A stretch of 43,102 nt of DNA, from the NCBI GenBank assembly GCA_035489715.1, contig DATHAP010000081.1, forward strand, positions 1-43,102. Direction: 5' to 3'. The translations under genes and the position numbers were made by a program. The first letter of the stretch is position 1. Every line of letters starts with the position of its first letter. Source of the stretch: Actinomycetes bacterium (GTDB taxonomy: Bacteria > Actinomycetota > Actinomycetes > JACCUZ01). This document shows positions 1 to 7,247 of this stretch, in pieces. Under the pieces are notes generated by a model that was given only the letters and a program-made list of their open reading frames with translations, searched no databases and was not told the DNA's origin.

Positions 1-1
1 C

Positions 2-502
2 GCCGGCCCGACACCGGGCGTCGACCGTGACCGGTGGAGCCTCGAGGTGGTGACCGAGGCAGGTGACCGCTCCCAGTGGTCGTGGCCGGAGCTGATGGCG
101 CTGCCCCGCGAGACGGTGACCGTCGACCTGCACTGCGTGACGCGCTGGTCGAAGCTCGGCACGTCCTGGACGGGGGTCAGCCTCGACACGCTCCTCGCCG
201 GCGTCGAGACGACGGCGGACTACGCGCTGGTCCACAGCTACGGCGGCTACACCACCAACGTGCCGCTCGCCGACCTGCTCGACGGTCAGGCGTGGGTCGC
301 GTTCGAGTACGAGCACGACGAGCTCGACCCGGAGCACGGTGGGCCGGCCCGCCTCCTCGTCCCGCACCTCTACCTCTGGAAGAGCGCGAAGTGGGTGCGT
401 GGCATCACCCTGACGGTCGACGACGAGCCGGGGTTCTGGGAGAGCGTCGGCTACCACAACTACGGCGACCCGTGGCGCGAGCAGCGGTACTGGGACGAGT
501 GA
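2..502 (+). CDS. Molybdopterin-dependent oxidoreductase (sulfite oxidase/YedY type), C-terminal part
   Basis: The reading frame is open from base 2, so the gene begins before the window and only about 166 C-terminal residues are visible. The segment LHCVTRWS carries the cysteine expected to be the molybdenum ligand of the sulfite oxidase/YedY fold. It is followed by the family's typical text (SYGGYTTNVPLADL, PHLYLWKSAKWVRGI, GFWESVGYHNYGDPW). The family transfers oxygen atoms or reduces sulfoxides at a Mo-pterin centre; the substrate cannot be told. Its stop overlaps the start of the flavoprotein gene by one base (TGATG), so the two are probably translationally coupled. That partner probably supplies or takes electrons (inference). 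Whether an N-terminal export signal exists cannot be seen. Confidence 0.9.
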   Translation, partial: AGPTPGVDRDRWSLEVVTEAGDRSQWSWPELMALPRETVTVDLHCVTRWSKLGTSWTGVSLDTLLAGVETTADYALVHSYGGYTTNVPLADLLDGQAWVAFEYEHDELDPEHGGPARLLVPHLYLWKSAKWVRGITLTVDDEPGFWESVGYHNYGDPWREQRYWDE

Positions 503-1239
503 TGCCCTGGCGGGTCGGCACCGTCCGCGCTGTGCACGACGAGACGCCGACCGCCCGGACGCTGGTCCTCGAGGTGCCGGACTGGTCGGGCCACGTGGCC
601 GGGCAGCACGTCGACATCCGGCTCACCGCACCTGACGGCTACTCCGCGACCAGGTCCTACTCGGTCGCCTCGGCGGCCGGACCGTCGGCGACGGTCGAAG
701 TCACCGTCGACCGGGTGCCGGACGGGGAGGTGTCGCCGTTCCTCACCGAGGTGCTCCCGGTGGGAGGAGCGGTCGAGCTGCGCGGCCCGCTCGGCGGGTG
801 GTTCGTGTGGCGGCCCGACGGTGCGGCCGTCGTGCAGCTCGTCGGCGGCGGATCCGGAGTGGTGCCGCTGATGTCGATGCTGCGGACGCACGCCGCCGCT
901 TCGGCTGAGACGCCGATGCGCCTGCTGCTCTCCGTCCGCGACCCGGCCGCGCTGTTCTACGCCGACGAGCTGGCCGCCCTGACCCGCGAAGGCGGCCACC
1001 GTGCGCTGACCGTGGTCTGGACCCGGGAGGCGCCGGCTGGTGCCGACCGGCCACCCGGGCGGGTCGATGCCGCGCTGCTCGCAGCGGCCACGATCCCGGC
1101 GGCCGACCGGCCGACCTGCTTCGTCTGCGGGCCGAACGGGTTCGTCGAGGCGGCGGCCGCGATGCTGGTCGCCGCGGGACACGCCGCGGCACGGATCAGG
1201 ACCGAACGCTTCGGACCCACAGGAGGTAGCCGGCGATGA
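502..1239 (+). CDS. FAD/NAD(P)-binding ferredoxin reductase-like oxidoreductase
   Basis: A 245-residue flavoprotein reductase of the ferredoxin-NADP reductase superfamily. An N-terminal FAD-binding barrel carries RSYSVAS at about residues 51-57. The nucleotide-binding domain carries GGGSGVVPLMSMLR at about 115-128 and the C-terminal FVCGPNGFVE signature. There is no 2Fe-2S domain, so this is the short reductase form. ATG at 502 is chosen because it overlaps the upstream stop and starts at the conserved barrel strand. The gene sits between the Mo-pterin oxidoreductase and a DUF6510 gene, with overlaps at both ends. It most likely moves electrons between NAD(P)H and the Mo enzyme; the direction is inference. 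Confidence 0.9.
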   Translation: MPWRVGTVRAVHDETPTARTLVLEVPDWSGHVAGQHVDIRLTAPDGYSATRSYSVASAAGPSATVEVTVDRVPDGEVSPFLTEVLPVGGAVELRGPLGGWFVWRPDGAAVVQLVGGGSGVVPLMSMLRTHAAASAETPMRLLLSVRDPAALFYADELAALTREGGHRALTVVWTREAPAGADRPPGRVDAALLAAATIPAADRPTCFVCGPNGFVEAAAAMLVAAGHAAARIRTERFGPTGGSRR

Positions 1240-1517
1240 GCGACTCGACCGACCCCACGACCGCGCTCGACGGCAACGCGGCGGCCGGTGTGCTGTCCTC
1301 GGTGTTCACCACCGAGCTGACCGCCGCCGTCGCGTGGTGCCTCGGGTGCGGACGAGGCGCCGCCCTGGCCGACGCAGCCTTCTTCGTCGACGCCCCGGGG
1401 GCGGTGCTGCGCTGCCGCGGCTGCGAGGGAGTCCTCGTGCGCGTCGTCGTTGCATCGGACCGCACCTGGCTGGACCTGCACGGCGTGGCCGTGCTCGAGC
1501 TGCCGGCCGGGCCGTGA
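1236..1517 (+). CDS. DUF6510 family protein with two CxxC pairs
   Basis: A 93-residue protein that I recognise as the DUF6510 type. Two cysteine pairs (CLGC near residue 35 and CRGC near 60) look like a small zinc-ribbon or metal site. Biochemical function is unknown. ATG at 1236 overlaps the reductase stop (ATGA), so it is the third gene of the redox module. That placement suggests a role in metal handling or maturation of the Mo enzyme or its reductase, which is inference. The gene ends in a 9-bp inverted repeat that also covers its stop codon. Confidence 0.8.
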   Translation: MSDSTDPTTALDGNAAAGVLSSVFTTELTAAVAWCLGCGRGAALADAAFFVDAPGAVLRCRGCEGVLVRVVVASDRTWLDLHGVAVLELPAGP

Positions 1518-1526
1518 CCGGCAGCT
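1498..1526 (+). terminator. Hairpin at the end of the DUF6510 gene
   Basis: Perfect 9-bp inverted repeat (AGCTGCCGG at 1498-1506, CCGGCAGCT at 1518-1526) with an 11-nt loop containing the TGA stop. It lies between two convergent genes. There is no T-tract, as is common for actinobacterial terminators, so function is inferred. Confidence 0.5.
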
Positions 1527-1538
1527 GAATACTGAGTG

Positions 1539-2231
1539 CTAGCCCCTCGGGCCGGGCACGACCCGTCCGGAGTCGAGCAGGACCGCGCGGTCCGTCGCCT
1601 CGACGACGCGCTGGTCGTGGCTCGCCACCAGCACGGCGGTGCCGCTGGCCGCGGCTGCCTGCACCGTCGCGAGCACGGCGTCCACGTGCTCGTCGTCCTG
1701 GTGACCGGTCGGCTCGTCGAGCACCGCGAGCCGCGGGCCGAGGACGAGCGCCCGGGCCAGGGCGGTGCGCTGTTGCTCGCCCATGGAGGTGTCCCAGGTC
1801 AGTCGCCCGGTGAGGTGGTGCACGTCGAGGGAGTGCAAGAGCCCCTCGACATCGACCTCGCGCTCGAGGTTCAGCCGTCGCGCGGGCAGTGCGACGTTCT
1901 CCATCACCGTGAGCCCGCTGACCAGTCCGTGCTGCTGGGGCAGCACGGACACCACCGACCAGTCCAGCGTGGCGGGCGCCGAGCCGTCGACCTCCACCCA
2001 GCCCGAGTCCGCGACCTCCAGCCCGGCCGCCAGGTGACAGAGCGAGGAATTCCCGGACCCGGAGGGCCCGGCGACGCAGACCATCTCGCCGTCGCCGACG
2101 GCGAGCGCCACGCCGTCCAGCGCGCGCAGCCGGTGCGGCCCGTCGGCGTAGGTGTGCACGACGTCCCGCACGAAGAGGACGGTCGCCAGGGGCAGCACGG
2201 CCGTGCGCAGCACGGGCGATCGCCCGTACAC
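1539..2231 (-). CDS. ABC transporter ATP-binding protein with altered Walker A
   Basis: A 230-residue ABC ATPase resembling the LolD/MacB group by length and layout. Visible motifs are Walker A-like GPSGSGNSSL (about 55-64), Walker B with catalytic Glu (RLAVLDEPTG), a D-loop-like GHQD and the H-loop VLVASHDQ. Two departures stand out. The Walker A lysine is asparagine (residue about 61), and the signature reads TSMGEQQ instead of LSGGQQ. Loss of that lysine normally cripples ATP hydrolysis. No permease gene is adjacent. GTG at 2231 is chosen because AGGA lies 9 nt upstream; the frame stays open to 2348. It could be a non-hydrolysing regulatory ATPase or a decaying gene. It follows the SHOCT and DUF6325 genes on the same strand. 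Confidence 0.75.
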   Translation of the reverse strand: MYGRSPVLRTAVLPLATVLFVRDVVHTYADGPHRLRALDGVALAVGDGEMVCVAGPSGSGNSSLCHLAAGLEVADSGWVEVDGSAPATLDWSVVSVLPQQHGLVSGLTVMENVALPARRLNLEREVDVEGLLHSLDVHHLTGRLTWDTSMGEQQRTALARALVLGPRLAVLDEPTGHQDDEHVDAVLATVQAAAASGTAVLVASHDQRVVEATDRAVLLDSGRVVPGPRG

Positions 2232-2305
2232 GCAACAAGTTCCTGGGGCACGGCGGGCTGGTGATCCCAGTGCGACAGCTGTCCGGCCGACTGACCGGAC
2301 CACCG

Positions 2306-2722
2306 CTACCCTGCGGGGATTCGTGCCCGGTCCTCGGCCGCCAGCCATCCTTCACCGAGCGACCGGCCACCCGCGGCGCCGATGGCGTCGACCAGTTGCG
2401 TCGCCCACGTGTGCTCGAGCAGCGCGACCGCGGCGATGCCGCCGGGCTCGACGGCGTCGGCGAGCGACCAGCCCGCCTCGTCCGGGTCGGCGGCGGTGCC
2501 TGCTCCGAGGATGTCCGCGGCCAGCGTCCCCGAGCCCGGTGCGGATCCGGGTGGTGCCGGCAGGGTCTCGAAGCTGCCGTCCTCGTCCCGGCGGACCAGG
2601 AGCACGTCGACCAGCCGGACGACGCCTGCCTCCCGAAGGCGCTCCAGCTCCGCCATGACCTGGCCCGAGAACGACGGCTCGTCGAAGCCCACGACGAGCA
2701 CCTGGACCGGCCCGGTCGTCAC
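2306..2722 (-). CDS. DUF6325 family protein
   Basis: A 138-residue protein that I recognise as DUF6325 from its start (VTTGPVQVLVVGF) and the conserved stretch ending VRLVDVLLVRRDEDGSFETL. No catalytic motif is visible; the composition is acidic and soluble. GTG at 2722 overlaps the stop of the upstream SHOCT gene (GTGA), which fixes the start and implies translational coupling. DUF6325 proteins are often found beside SHOCT-domain proteins in actinobacteria, and that pairing holds here. Function is unknown; a membrane or stress role has been assumed only by association. Confidence 0.8.
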   Translation of the reverse strand: MTTGPVQVLVVGFDEPSFSGQVMAELERLREAGVVRLVDVLLVRRDEDGSFETLPAPPGSAPGSGTLAADILGAGTAADPDEAGWSLADAVEPGGIAAVALLEHTWATQLVDAIGAAGGRSLGEGWLAAEDRARIPAG

Positions 2723-3021
2723 TGCACCCGGGCCCGGAGCTCGTCGTACTCCGCACTGCTCAGGACACCGCTGTCCCTGAGGTGGGCGAGTGCATCGAGG
2801 GTCCCGGCGGTTTCGTGCGGCTCGCGTTGCGGTGTCGAAGCCGGCGACGGTGCCGGGGGAGCAGGAGCAGGGCGGGGAGCGGGAGCGGTCGGCCGCCGGT
2901 GGGACGCGGCGTGGGCCTGCGCCGGCGTGAACCGCCCGCCGTAGTAGGGCACGTCGCCGGTCATGCCGGTCATCCGCAGCTGCCTCGGCACCAGGACCAC
3001 CACGGGTCCACCATGCCGCAT
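2719..3021 (-). CDS. SHOCT domain protein
   Basis: A 100-residue protein. The N-terminal third is basic and tyrosine-containing (DVPYYGGRFT), the middle is a Pro/Ala-rich linker (about residues 42-65), and the C-terminus is a SHOCT motif (TLDALAHLRDSGVLSSAEYDEL). SHOCT is a short two-helix segment often found at the ends of membrane or oligomeric proteins. ATG at 3021 is preferred because further upstream the frame runs through the tRNA-His gene. The stop overlaps the DUF6325 start by 4 bases. No transmembrane segment is evident. The precise role is unknown. Confidence 0.75.
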   Translation of the reverse strand: MRHGGPVVVLVPRQLRMTGMTGDVPYYGGRFTPAQAHAASHRRPTAPAPRPAPAPPAPSPASTPQREPHETAGTLDALAHLRDSGVLSSAEYDELRARVQ

Positions 3022-3056
3022 GACGGGCCGATCCGGTCGGCCCGTGCGCGGTTTCG

Positions 3057-3133
3057 TGGGGTGAGTGACGGGACTTGAACCCGCGGCCACCTGGACCACA
3101 ACCAGGTGCTCTACCAGCTGAGCTACACCCACC
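3057..3133 (-). tRNA. tRNA-His (GTG anticodon)
   Basis: On the minus strand the acceptor GTGGGTG (from 3132) pairs with CACTCAC (3061-3067). An extra 5' G at 3133 faces the discriminator C, as expected for the G-1 of tRNA-His. The anticodon arm is CCTGG TTGTGGT CCAGG, giving anticodon GTG. The T-arm holds GGTTCAAGTCC. The CCA end is encoded at 3057-3059. Confidence 0.96.
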
Positions 3134-3141
3134 ATGGAGCA

Positions 3142-3158
3142 CCGCGCCGGTGGCGCGG
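3142..3158 (-). terminator. Hairpin downstream of orn
   Basis: Perfect 7-bp inverted repeat CCGCGCC / GGCGCGG with a 3-nt loop, between the orn stop and tRNA-His on the minus strand. It probably stops orn transcription before the tRNA, although no T-tract is present. Confidence 0.4.
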
Positions 3159-3190
3159 CGGGAGACAGCATACAAGCCGACGGGACGGCC

Positions 3191-3829
3191 TCAGGTCGTC
3201 GTGCCGGTGCCCGGCGTCAGCTCGAACCGGGCGGCCAGCGCCTTGGCGGTGTCGCCGTCCGGGCCCGGCTGGGGGACGAAGACCGCCTCCCGGTAGAACT
3301 TCAGCTCCTCGATGCTCTCGAGGATGTCGGCCAGCGCGCGATGGCCGCCGTGCTTGGCCGGGGTGTTGAAGTAGACCCTCGGGAACCACCGGCGCACCAG
3401 CTCCTTGATGGACGAGACGTCGACCAGGCGGTAGTGCAGGTGGGCGTCCAAGTCCTTCATGTCGCGGGCGAGGAAGCCGCGGTCCACATAGACGGTGTTG
3501 CCGGCCAGCGGTGCCTTACGGGCCACCGGCACGTGCTCGCGGACGTAGGCCAGCACCTGAGCCTCGGCCTCGGCGAGCGTCGTGCCGGCCGCCAGCTCGG
3601 TGAGCAGACCGGAGGACGTGTGCATCTCGCGCACCACGTCGACCATCTGCGCGAGCGCGGCGTCCGGCGGGCGGATCACCACGTCGACGCCCTCGCCGAG
3701 CACGGTCAGCTCGGCGTCGGTGACCACGGCGGCCACCTCGACGAGCGCGTCCGTCTGCAGCGAGAGGCCGGTCATCTCGCAGTCGATCCAGACCATCCGG
3801 TCGTTGCGCCGGTCGTTGCGCTCGGTCAT
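3191..3829 (-). CDS. orn: Oligoribonuclease
   Basis: A 212-residue DEDDh 3'-5' exoribonuclease that degrades 2-5 nt RNA and the pGpG left from cyclic di-GMP breakdown. The acidic residues are visible in DCEMTGL (D16, E18) and NTVYVDRGF (D116). The catalytic histidine and last aspartate are in [10 protein letters not shown] (H163, D168). Length is slightly above the usual 180-200 because of a C-terminal extension rich in Thr and Gly. A -10-like TAGGGT ends 8 nt before the ATG, so the mRNA is probably leaderless or nearly so. The gene stands alone between tRNA-His and a divergent small gene. Confidence 0.96.
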   Translation of the reverse strand: MTERNDRRNDRMVWIDCEMTGLSLQTDALVEVAAVVTDAELTVLGEGVDVVIRPPDAALAQMVDVVREMHTSSGLLTELAAGTTLAEAEAQVLAYVREHVPVARKAPLAGNTVYVDRGFLARDMKDLDAHLHYRLVDVSSIKELVRRWFPRVYFNTPAKHGGHRALADILESIEELKFYREAVFVPQPGPDGDTAKALAARFELTPGTGTTT

Positions 3830-3837
3830 GGCGGCTC

Positions 3838-3843
3838 ACCCTA
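3838..3843 (-). promoter_or_regulatory. -10 box for leaderless orn
   Basis: TAGGGT on the minus strand with an 8-nt spacer to the ATG at 3829. This matches the actinobacterial -10 (TAnnnT) placed so that transcription starts at or next to the start codon. No convincing -35 is visible. Confidence 0.5.
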
Positions 3844-3977
3844 GACGTCCGCGCCGGCCTGGGGCCGCCGACCGGCGGTGACTACGCAAAGTAAATGAAT
3901 CGTGACCATCTGTTGGTGTCATCTGGCCCGGTTTCGGCGCATGCTGGGGATGCCGCAGTCACTGGGGGTGCAGGCAG

Positions 3978-4319
3978 GTGGGTCAGTCGGAGGACCGGGC
4001 TCGTCGCCGCGAGGAGTCGCGCGCGACGGCGCTGCGTGACGACCACGGCCTCGAGGTGATCGGCCACCGGCACGCCGCCGACCTCGACGTCAGCCACGAG
4101 GAGCTGCCCTACGAGGAGCCTGACCAGTTCGGCATCCGCATCACCTGGCAGAGCGAGGCCGAGCGGCTCGAGGCCGCCGAGTTCCTCGTCGCGACCCGGA
4201 TCCAGGAGGACACCCGACGTCGTACGTCGCGCGAGGTGGACGAGATGCGCCATCGCGCCGATGACGACGCGACCGAGCCCCGCGACGCGACCGAGGCACC
4301 CGGTCCCGACGGCAGCTGA
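3978..4319 (+). CDS. Small hydrophilic protein of unknown function
   Basis: A 113-residue, highly charged protein that I do not recognise. The centre (HEELPYEEPDQFGIRITW, about residues 40-57) looks like a folded core. Both ends are rich in Arg, Glu and Asp, and the C-terminal 30 residues are likely disordered. There is no membrane segment and no cysteine. GTG at 3978 is used, with GGGGGTG about 10 nt upstream as a weak ribosome site. The gene is divergent from orn and is followed directly by tRNA-Arg on the other strand. Confidence 0.6.
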   Translation: MGQSEDRARRREESRATALRDDHGLEVIGHRHAADLDVSHEELPYEEPDQFGIRITWQSEAERLEAAEFLVATRIQEDTRRRTSREVDEMRHRADDDATEPRDATEAPGPDGS

Positions 4320-4325
4320 CGTCGG

Positions 4326-4398
4326 CGCCCCCGGCAGGGATCGAACCTGCGACCATCCGCTTAGAAGGCGGCTGCTCTTTCCACTGAGCTACGGGGGC
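4326..4398 (-). tRNA. tRNA-Arg (TCT anticodon)
   Basis: On the minus strand, acceptor GCCCCCG (from 4398) pairs with CGGGGGC (4327-4333). The anticodon loop is CTTCTAA, giving anticodon TCT. The T-arm is GCAGG TTCGATC CCTGC. Discriminator is G. Unlike the nearby tRNA-His, a full CCA is not encoded (CC followed by G). Confidence 0.95.
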
Positions 4399-4652
4399 CC
4401 GAGCGGGTGCGCGTAGGTCCACCTCGACCCGCCCCGGACGCCGATCCGGGGCACCTCAGCGGCACGTCCGGAGCCGTCCGGAGACCACCGTAGCGGTGGC
4501 CAGCCGCCTGAGCGGGTCGTCCTGCAGCACCCATGTCGCCCGTGCGGCCCGGCGAGTCCGTAACGACCCGGTGCGTCGGACCACTGAACGCCTACCGATC
4601 GCCGGGCGACGCGCCTCGGCGGCAACCAGCCCGACGACCCGGAGGTCTCACC

Positions 4653-5750
4653 ATGCCCCGCACCAGGTCCACCGTCGCTCTCGCGGCGAGTGCCGCGCTC
4701 GCTGCGGCCCTGCCGCTCACCGGCGTCCCGGCCGCCCACGCCGCCGGGGCGGCGGGCAGCGTCTACGTCCTCAGCAACCAGGTGGCCGGCAACGCCGTCA
4801 TCCAGTACGACCGGGCGCCCGACGGGCAGCTGACCCCGGTCGGCAGCTTCCCGACCACCGGCACCGGCACCGGCGGCGGTCTCTCCTCCCAGAACGCCGT
4901 CGTGGTCGACGACGAAGGCGCCCACCTCTACGCCGTCGACGCCGGCTCGAGCACGATCACGTCCTTCCGCATCGCTGACGGCGGTCTTCAGCGCATCAGC
5001 ACCGTGCCCTCCGGCGGGACCACGCCGACCAGCGTGGCGGTCCACGGCGACCGGCTCTACGCACTCAACGCGGGGGGCGCCGGCAACGTGGCGTCGTTCG
5101 GCGTGACCGACGGTGCGCTCTCGGCGCTGTCCGACGGCACGACCGCGCTCAGCAGCAGCGCGACGTCGCCCGCCCAGGTGTCGGTCACCCCGGACGGCGA
5201 CCAGCTGGTGGTCACGGAGCGCGTGACGAGCCTCCTCGACGTCATCGAGCTGGACGGCACCGGCCGCCCCGCGTCGCTGGCGAGCGTCCCGTCCGCCGGT
5301 GCAGTCCCCTTCGGCTTCGACTTCGACAACAAGGGCCACCTCCTGGTGTCCGAGGCGGCCGCCAGCACGGCGTCGTCGTACGACGTCACGGCCGGCGGTC
5401 TCTCCACGATCAGCGCAGCCGTGTCGACGACGGAGAACGCAGCCTGCTGGCTGGTCGCGACCAACAACGGCAAGTTCGCCTACACCGGCAACGCCGGCGG
5501 CTCCCTGTCGATCAGCGGGTTCCGTGTCGGGAACGACGGGTCGCTGGTGCTGCTCACGCCCGGTGGCAGGACCGGGGTCACTCCGGCGGGCGTTACGGAC
5601 CTCGCACTGAGCGCGAACAGCCAGTACCTCTACGGCCGACTGGGCAACGGCTCCGTGGCGGGCTTCGCCGTGAACCAGGACGGCAGCCTGTCGTCGATCG
5701 GCGTCACCGCCGGTCTCCCGGCTGGTGCGGCGGGCATCGCCGCTGGGTGA
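4653..5750 (+). CDS. Secreted beta-propeller (lactonase-family-like) protein
   Basis: A 365-residue exported protein. It has an N-terminal Sec signal (basic MPRTRS, a hydrophobic Ala/Leu run, likely cleavage after AHA near residue 31). The rest consists of repeated blades of the form xLYAVDAGSSTITSFRI and LTPVGSFPTT, as in the 6-phosphogluconolactonase/YncE-like seven-bladed propellers. I see no clear catalytic set, so enzymatic lactonase activity is uncertain; it may be a binding or structural propeller. ATG at 4653 follows GGAGG with 7-nt spacing and puts the signal peptide at the start. The gene is monocistronic and ends 14 bp before a perfect 13-bp terminator hairpin. Confidence 0.8.
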   Translation: MPRTRSTVALAASAALAAALPLTGVPAAHAAGAAGSVYVLSNQVAGNAVIQYDRAPDGQLTPVGSFPTTGTGTGGGLSSQNAVVVDDEGAHLYAVDAGSSTITSFRIADGGLQRISTVPSGGTTPTSVAVHGDRLYALNAGGAGNVASFGVTDGALSALSDGTTALSSSATSPAQVSVTPDGDQLVVTERVTSLLDVIELDGTGRPASLASVPSAGAVPFGFDFDNKGHLLVSEAAASTASSYDVTAGGLSTISAAVSTTENAACWLVATNNGKFAYTGNAGGSLSISGFRVGNDGSLVLLTPGGRTGVTPAGVTDLALSANSQYLYGRLGNGSVAGFAVNQDGSLSSIGVTAGLPAGAAGIAAG

Positions 5751-5764
5751 TTCCTCGTCTGGCA

Positions 5765-5795
5765 GGCGGGCGGGCCGTTCACCGGCCCGCCCGCC
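5765..5795 (+). terminator. Strong hairpin terminator after the propeller gene
   Basis: Perfect 13-bp inverted repeat (5765-5777 GGCGGGCGGGCCG, 5783-5795) with a 5-nt loop, starting 14 bp after the stop codon. All but none of the stem is G/C. It is followed by GTGATTCC without a T-run. This is the most convincing terminator in the window. Confidence 0.8.
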
Positions 5796-5838
5796 GTGAT
5801 TCCCCCACAGCAGGCGGTTCCCGGCCTACCGTCATGGC

Positions 5839-6462
5839 ATGGTCGCGGAGCCCGACACCGACGTGGAGGCCGCGCTCCGCGCCGGCGACCAGTCCGCTTT
5901 CGCCCGGCTCGTGCGGACCTGGTCGCCTGTCCTGATGGGGACCGCGATGGCCCTGGGCGGGGACCACGCGACCGCGGAGAAGGCGGTCCGGGCGACCTGG
6001 GCCCAGGTGCCGGCGGAGCTCCCGAACCATCGCCCACCGCCGACGTTCCGGGGCTGGGTGTTCGGGCTGCTCGTCGGTCAGCTGGGGATGCCTACCACGT
6101 CGGAACCCGGCAGCAGCTCCCCAGCAGATACGGCCGCTCCGACGGTCGACCCCTCGCGGTTCCTCCCGCCGACGCACCACGAGTGGCCGGGGCACTGGGC
6201 CGTCCCGCCGACGACCTGGCCGGCGGTGCAGGACGCCAGGGCACAGCGCGGCGTCGGCCGTGTCCTGCGCGACGCTCTCGCCCGGCTCCCCACCGGCCAG
6301 CGGGTGGTGGTGGGGCTGCGCGACGTCGCAGGCTGCGAGCTCGGCGAGATCGCCACGATCGTGGCGCAACCCCCCGAGCGGGTCCGAGACGACCTGCATC
6401 GTGGTCGCGCCGAGCTCCGCCGTCATCTCGAGCGGCACGTCAGCCAGCCGCAGCCGGCTTGA
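5839..6462 (+). CDS. Divergent sigma-70-family (ECF-like) protein
   Basis: A 207-residue relative of the intact sigma factor at 10093. Shared blocks are GDQSAF.RLV..WSP (region 2 start), F.GWVFGLL, a linker PTVDPSRF with later W.VPP..W, and a region-4-like part (LPTGQRVVVGLRDV, then RVRDDLHRGRAELRRHL). Region 2.2 is altered: EKAVRATW stands where the intact paralogue has EEVVQETW. The region after GWVF is shortened and lacks the basic stretch. It may bind core polymerase poorly, act as a modulator, or respond to an unlinked regulator. No anti-sigma gene is adjacent. ATG at 5839 is the first in-frame start beyond the terminator. Confidence 0.7.
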   Translation: MVAEPDTDVEAALRAGDQSAFARLVRTWSPVLMGTAMALGGDHATAEKAVRATWAQVPAELPNHRPPPTFRGWVFGLLVGQLGMPTTSEPGSSSPADTAAPTVDPSRFLPPTHHEWPGHWAVPPTTWPAVQDARAQRGVGRVLRDALARLPTGQRVVVGLRDVAGCELGEIATIVAQPPERVRDDLHRGRAELRRHLERHVSQPQPA

Positions 6463-6522
6463 CCGGACCCTCGAGCGGCTCGGCCGGCGTCACGTCGGCC
6501 GCGATCGCGAGACGGTGTAGCC

Positions 6523-7194
6523 ATGACGACTCTGCCTGCTTCTGACCACCTCGTCCCGACCCGCCGGTCGCTGCACCGTGCGGCGGAGCACCTGCTTGCC
6601 GCCGCGCGCAAGCGCGCGACCGGGGACATCAGCCTGGTGCCGGCACCGGGCGGTGTCGCCACGCCGCCGCTGGGTGACGGCAGCGTGGTCGCGATCGAGG
6701 GTGCCGACGTGGTCGTGCGGCGTCCTGAGGGCGTGCGCCGGGCAGCGCTCACGACCCTGGCGGAGACAGCTGCCGCGGTCGGGATCGAGCCCGGGTTCCC
6801 GTGGACCAAGCACCGACCGGGCACGGAGTACGAGCCCGACGCCGCACTGCCGGTCGAACCGGCCGCGGCTGCCGCGTTGGCTGCGTGGTTCGCCCTGGGG
6901 GAGGACGCGCTGACCACCCTCGTCGCGGAGGTGCCGGCCGAGGAGCCGAGCTTGCCGCAGATCTTCCCGGAGCACTTCGACCTCGGCGTCACCGCTGGGG
7001 CGGTCAACTACGGCTTCTCGCCGGGCGACGACGCGATCGTCACGCCGTACGTCTACGTCGGCCCGCACGACGTCCCGAGCAGGACCGGGTTCTGGAACGC
7101 GCCGTTCGGGGCCTACCGGACCTGGCAAGAGGTCACCACGCCGCAGGCCGCGCTCGACTTCTTCCACGACGCCCGCTCCGTCCTGGGGCTGTAA
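6523..7194 (+). CDS. Conserved-looking soluble protein of unknown function
   Basis: A 223-residue cytosolic protein that I do not recognise. The N-terminal half is helical and Ala/Arg-rich (SLHRAAEHLLAAARKRATG), followed by a segment with GDGSVVAIEGADVVVRRPEG. The C-terminal half has an aromatic-rich core (NYGFSPGDDAIVTPYVYVGP, then TGFWNAPFGAYRTW), suggesting an alpha/beta fold with a conserved pocket. There are no cysteines, signal peptide or membrane helix. ATG at 6523 is the first start. It lies 60 bp after the divergent sigma-like gene and 53 bp before the SDR gene on the same strand, so it could share a transcript with either. Confidence 0.65.
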   Translation: MTTLPASDHLVPTRRSLHRAAEHLLAAARKRATGDISLVPAPGGVATPPLGDGSVVAIEGADVVVRRPEGVRRAALTTLAETAAAVGIEPGFPWTKHRPGTEYEPDAALPVEPAAAAALAAWFALGEDALTTLVAEVPAEEPSLPQIFPEHFDLGVTAGAVNYGFSPGDDAIVTPYVYVGPHDVPSRTGFWNAPFGAYRTWQEVTTPQAALDFFHDARSVLGL

Positions 7195-7247
7195 CGACTC
7201 GACACCGGACGTGACTGTGCCTCCAACCACACGCCGAGGAGGCAGTC

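Noticed and set aside
3021-3171. Upstream extension of the SHOCT frame through the tRNA-His gene
   Set aside because: The frame stays open only because it reads the tRNA sequence; ATG at 3021 is the sensible start.
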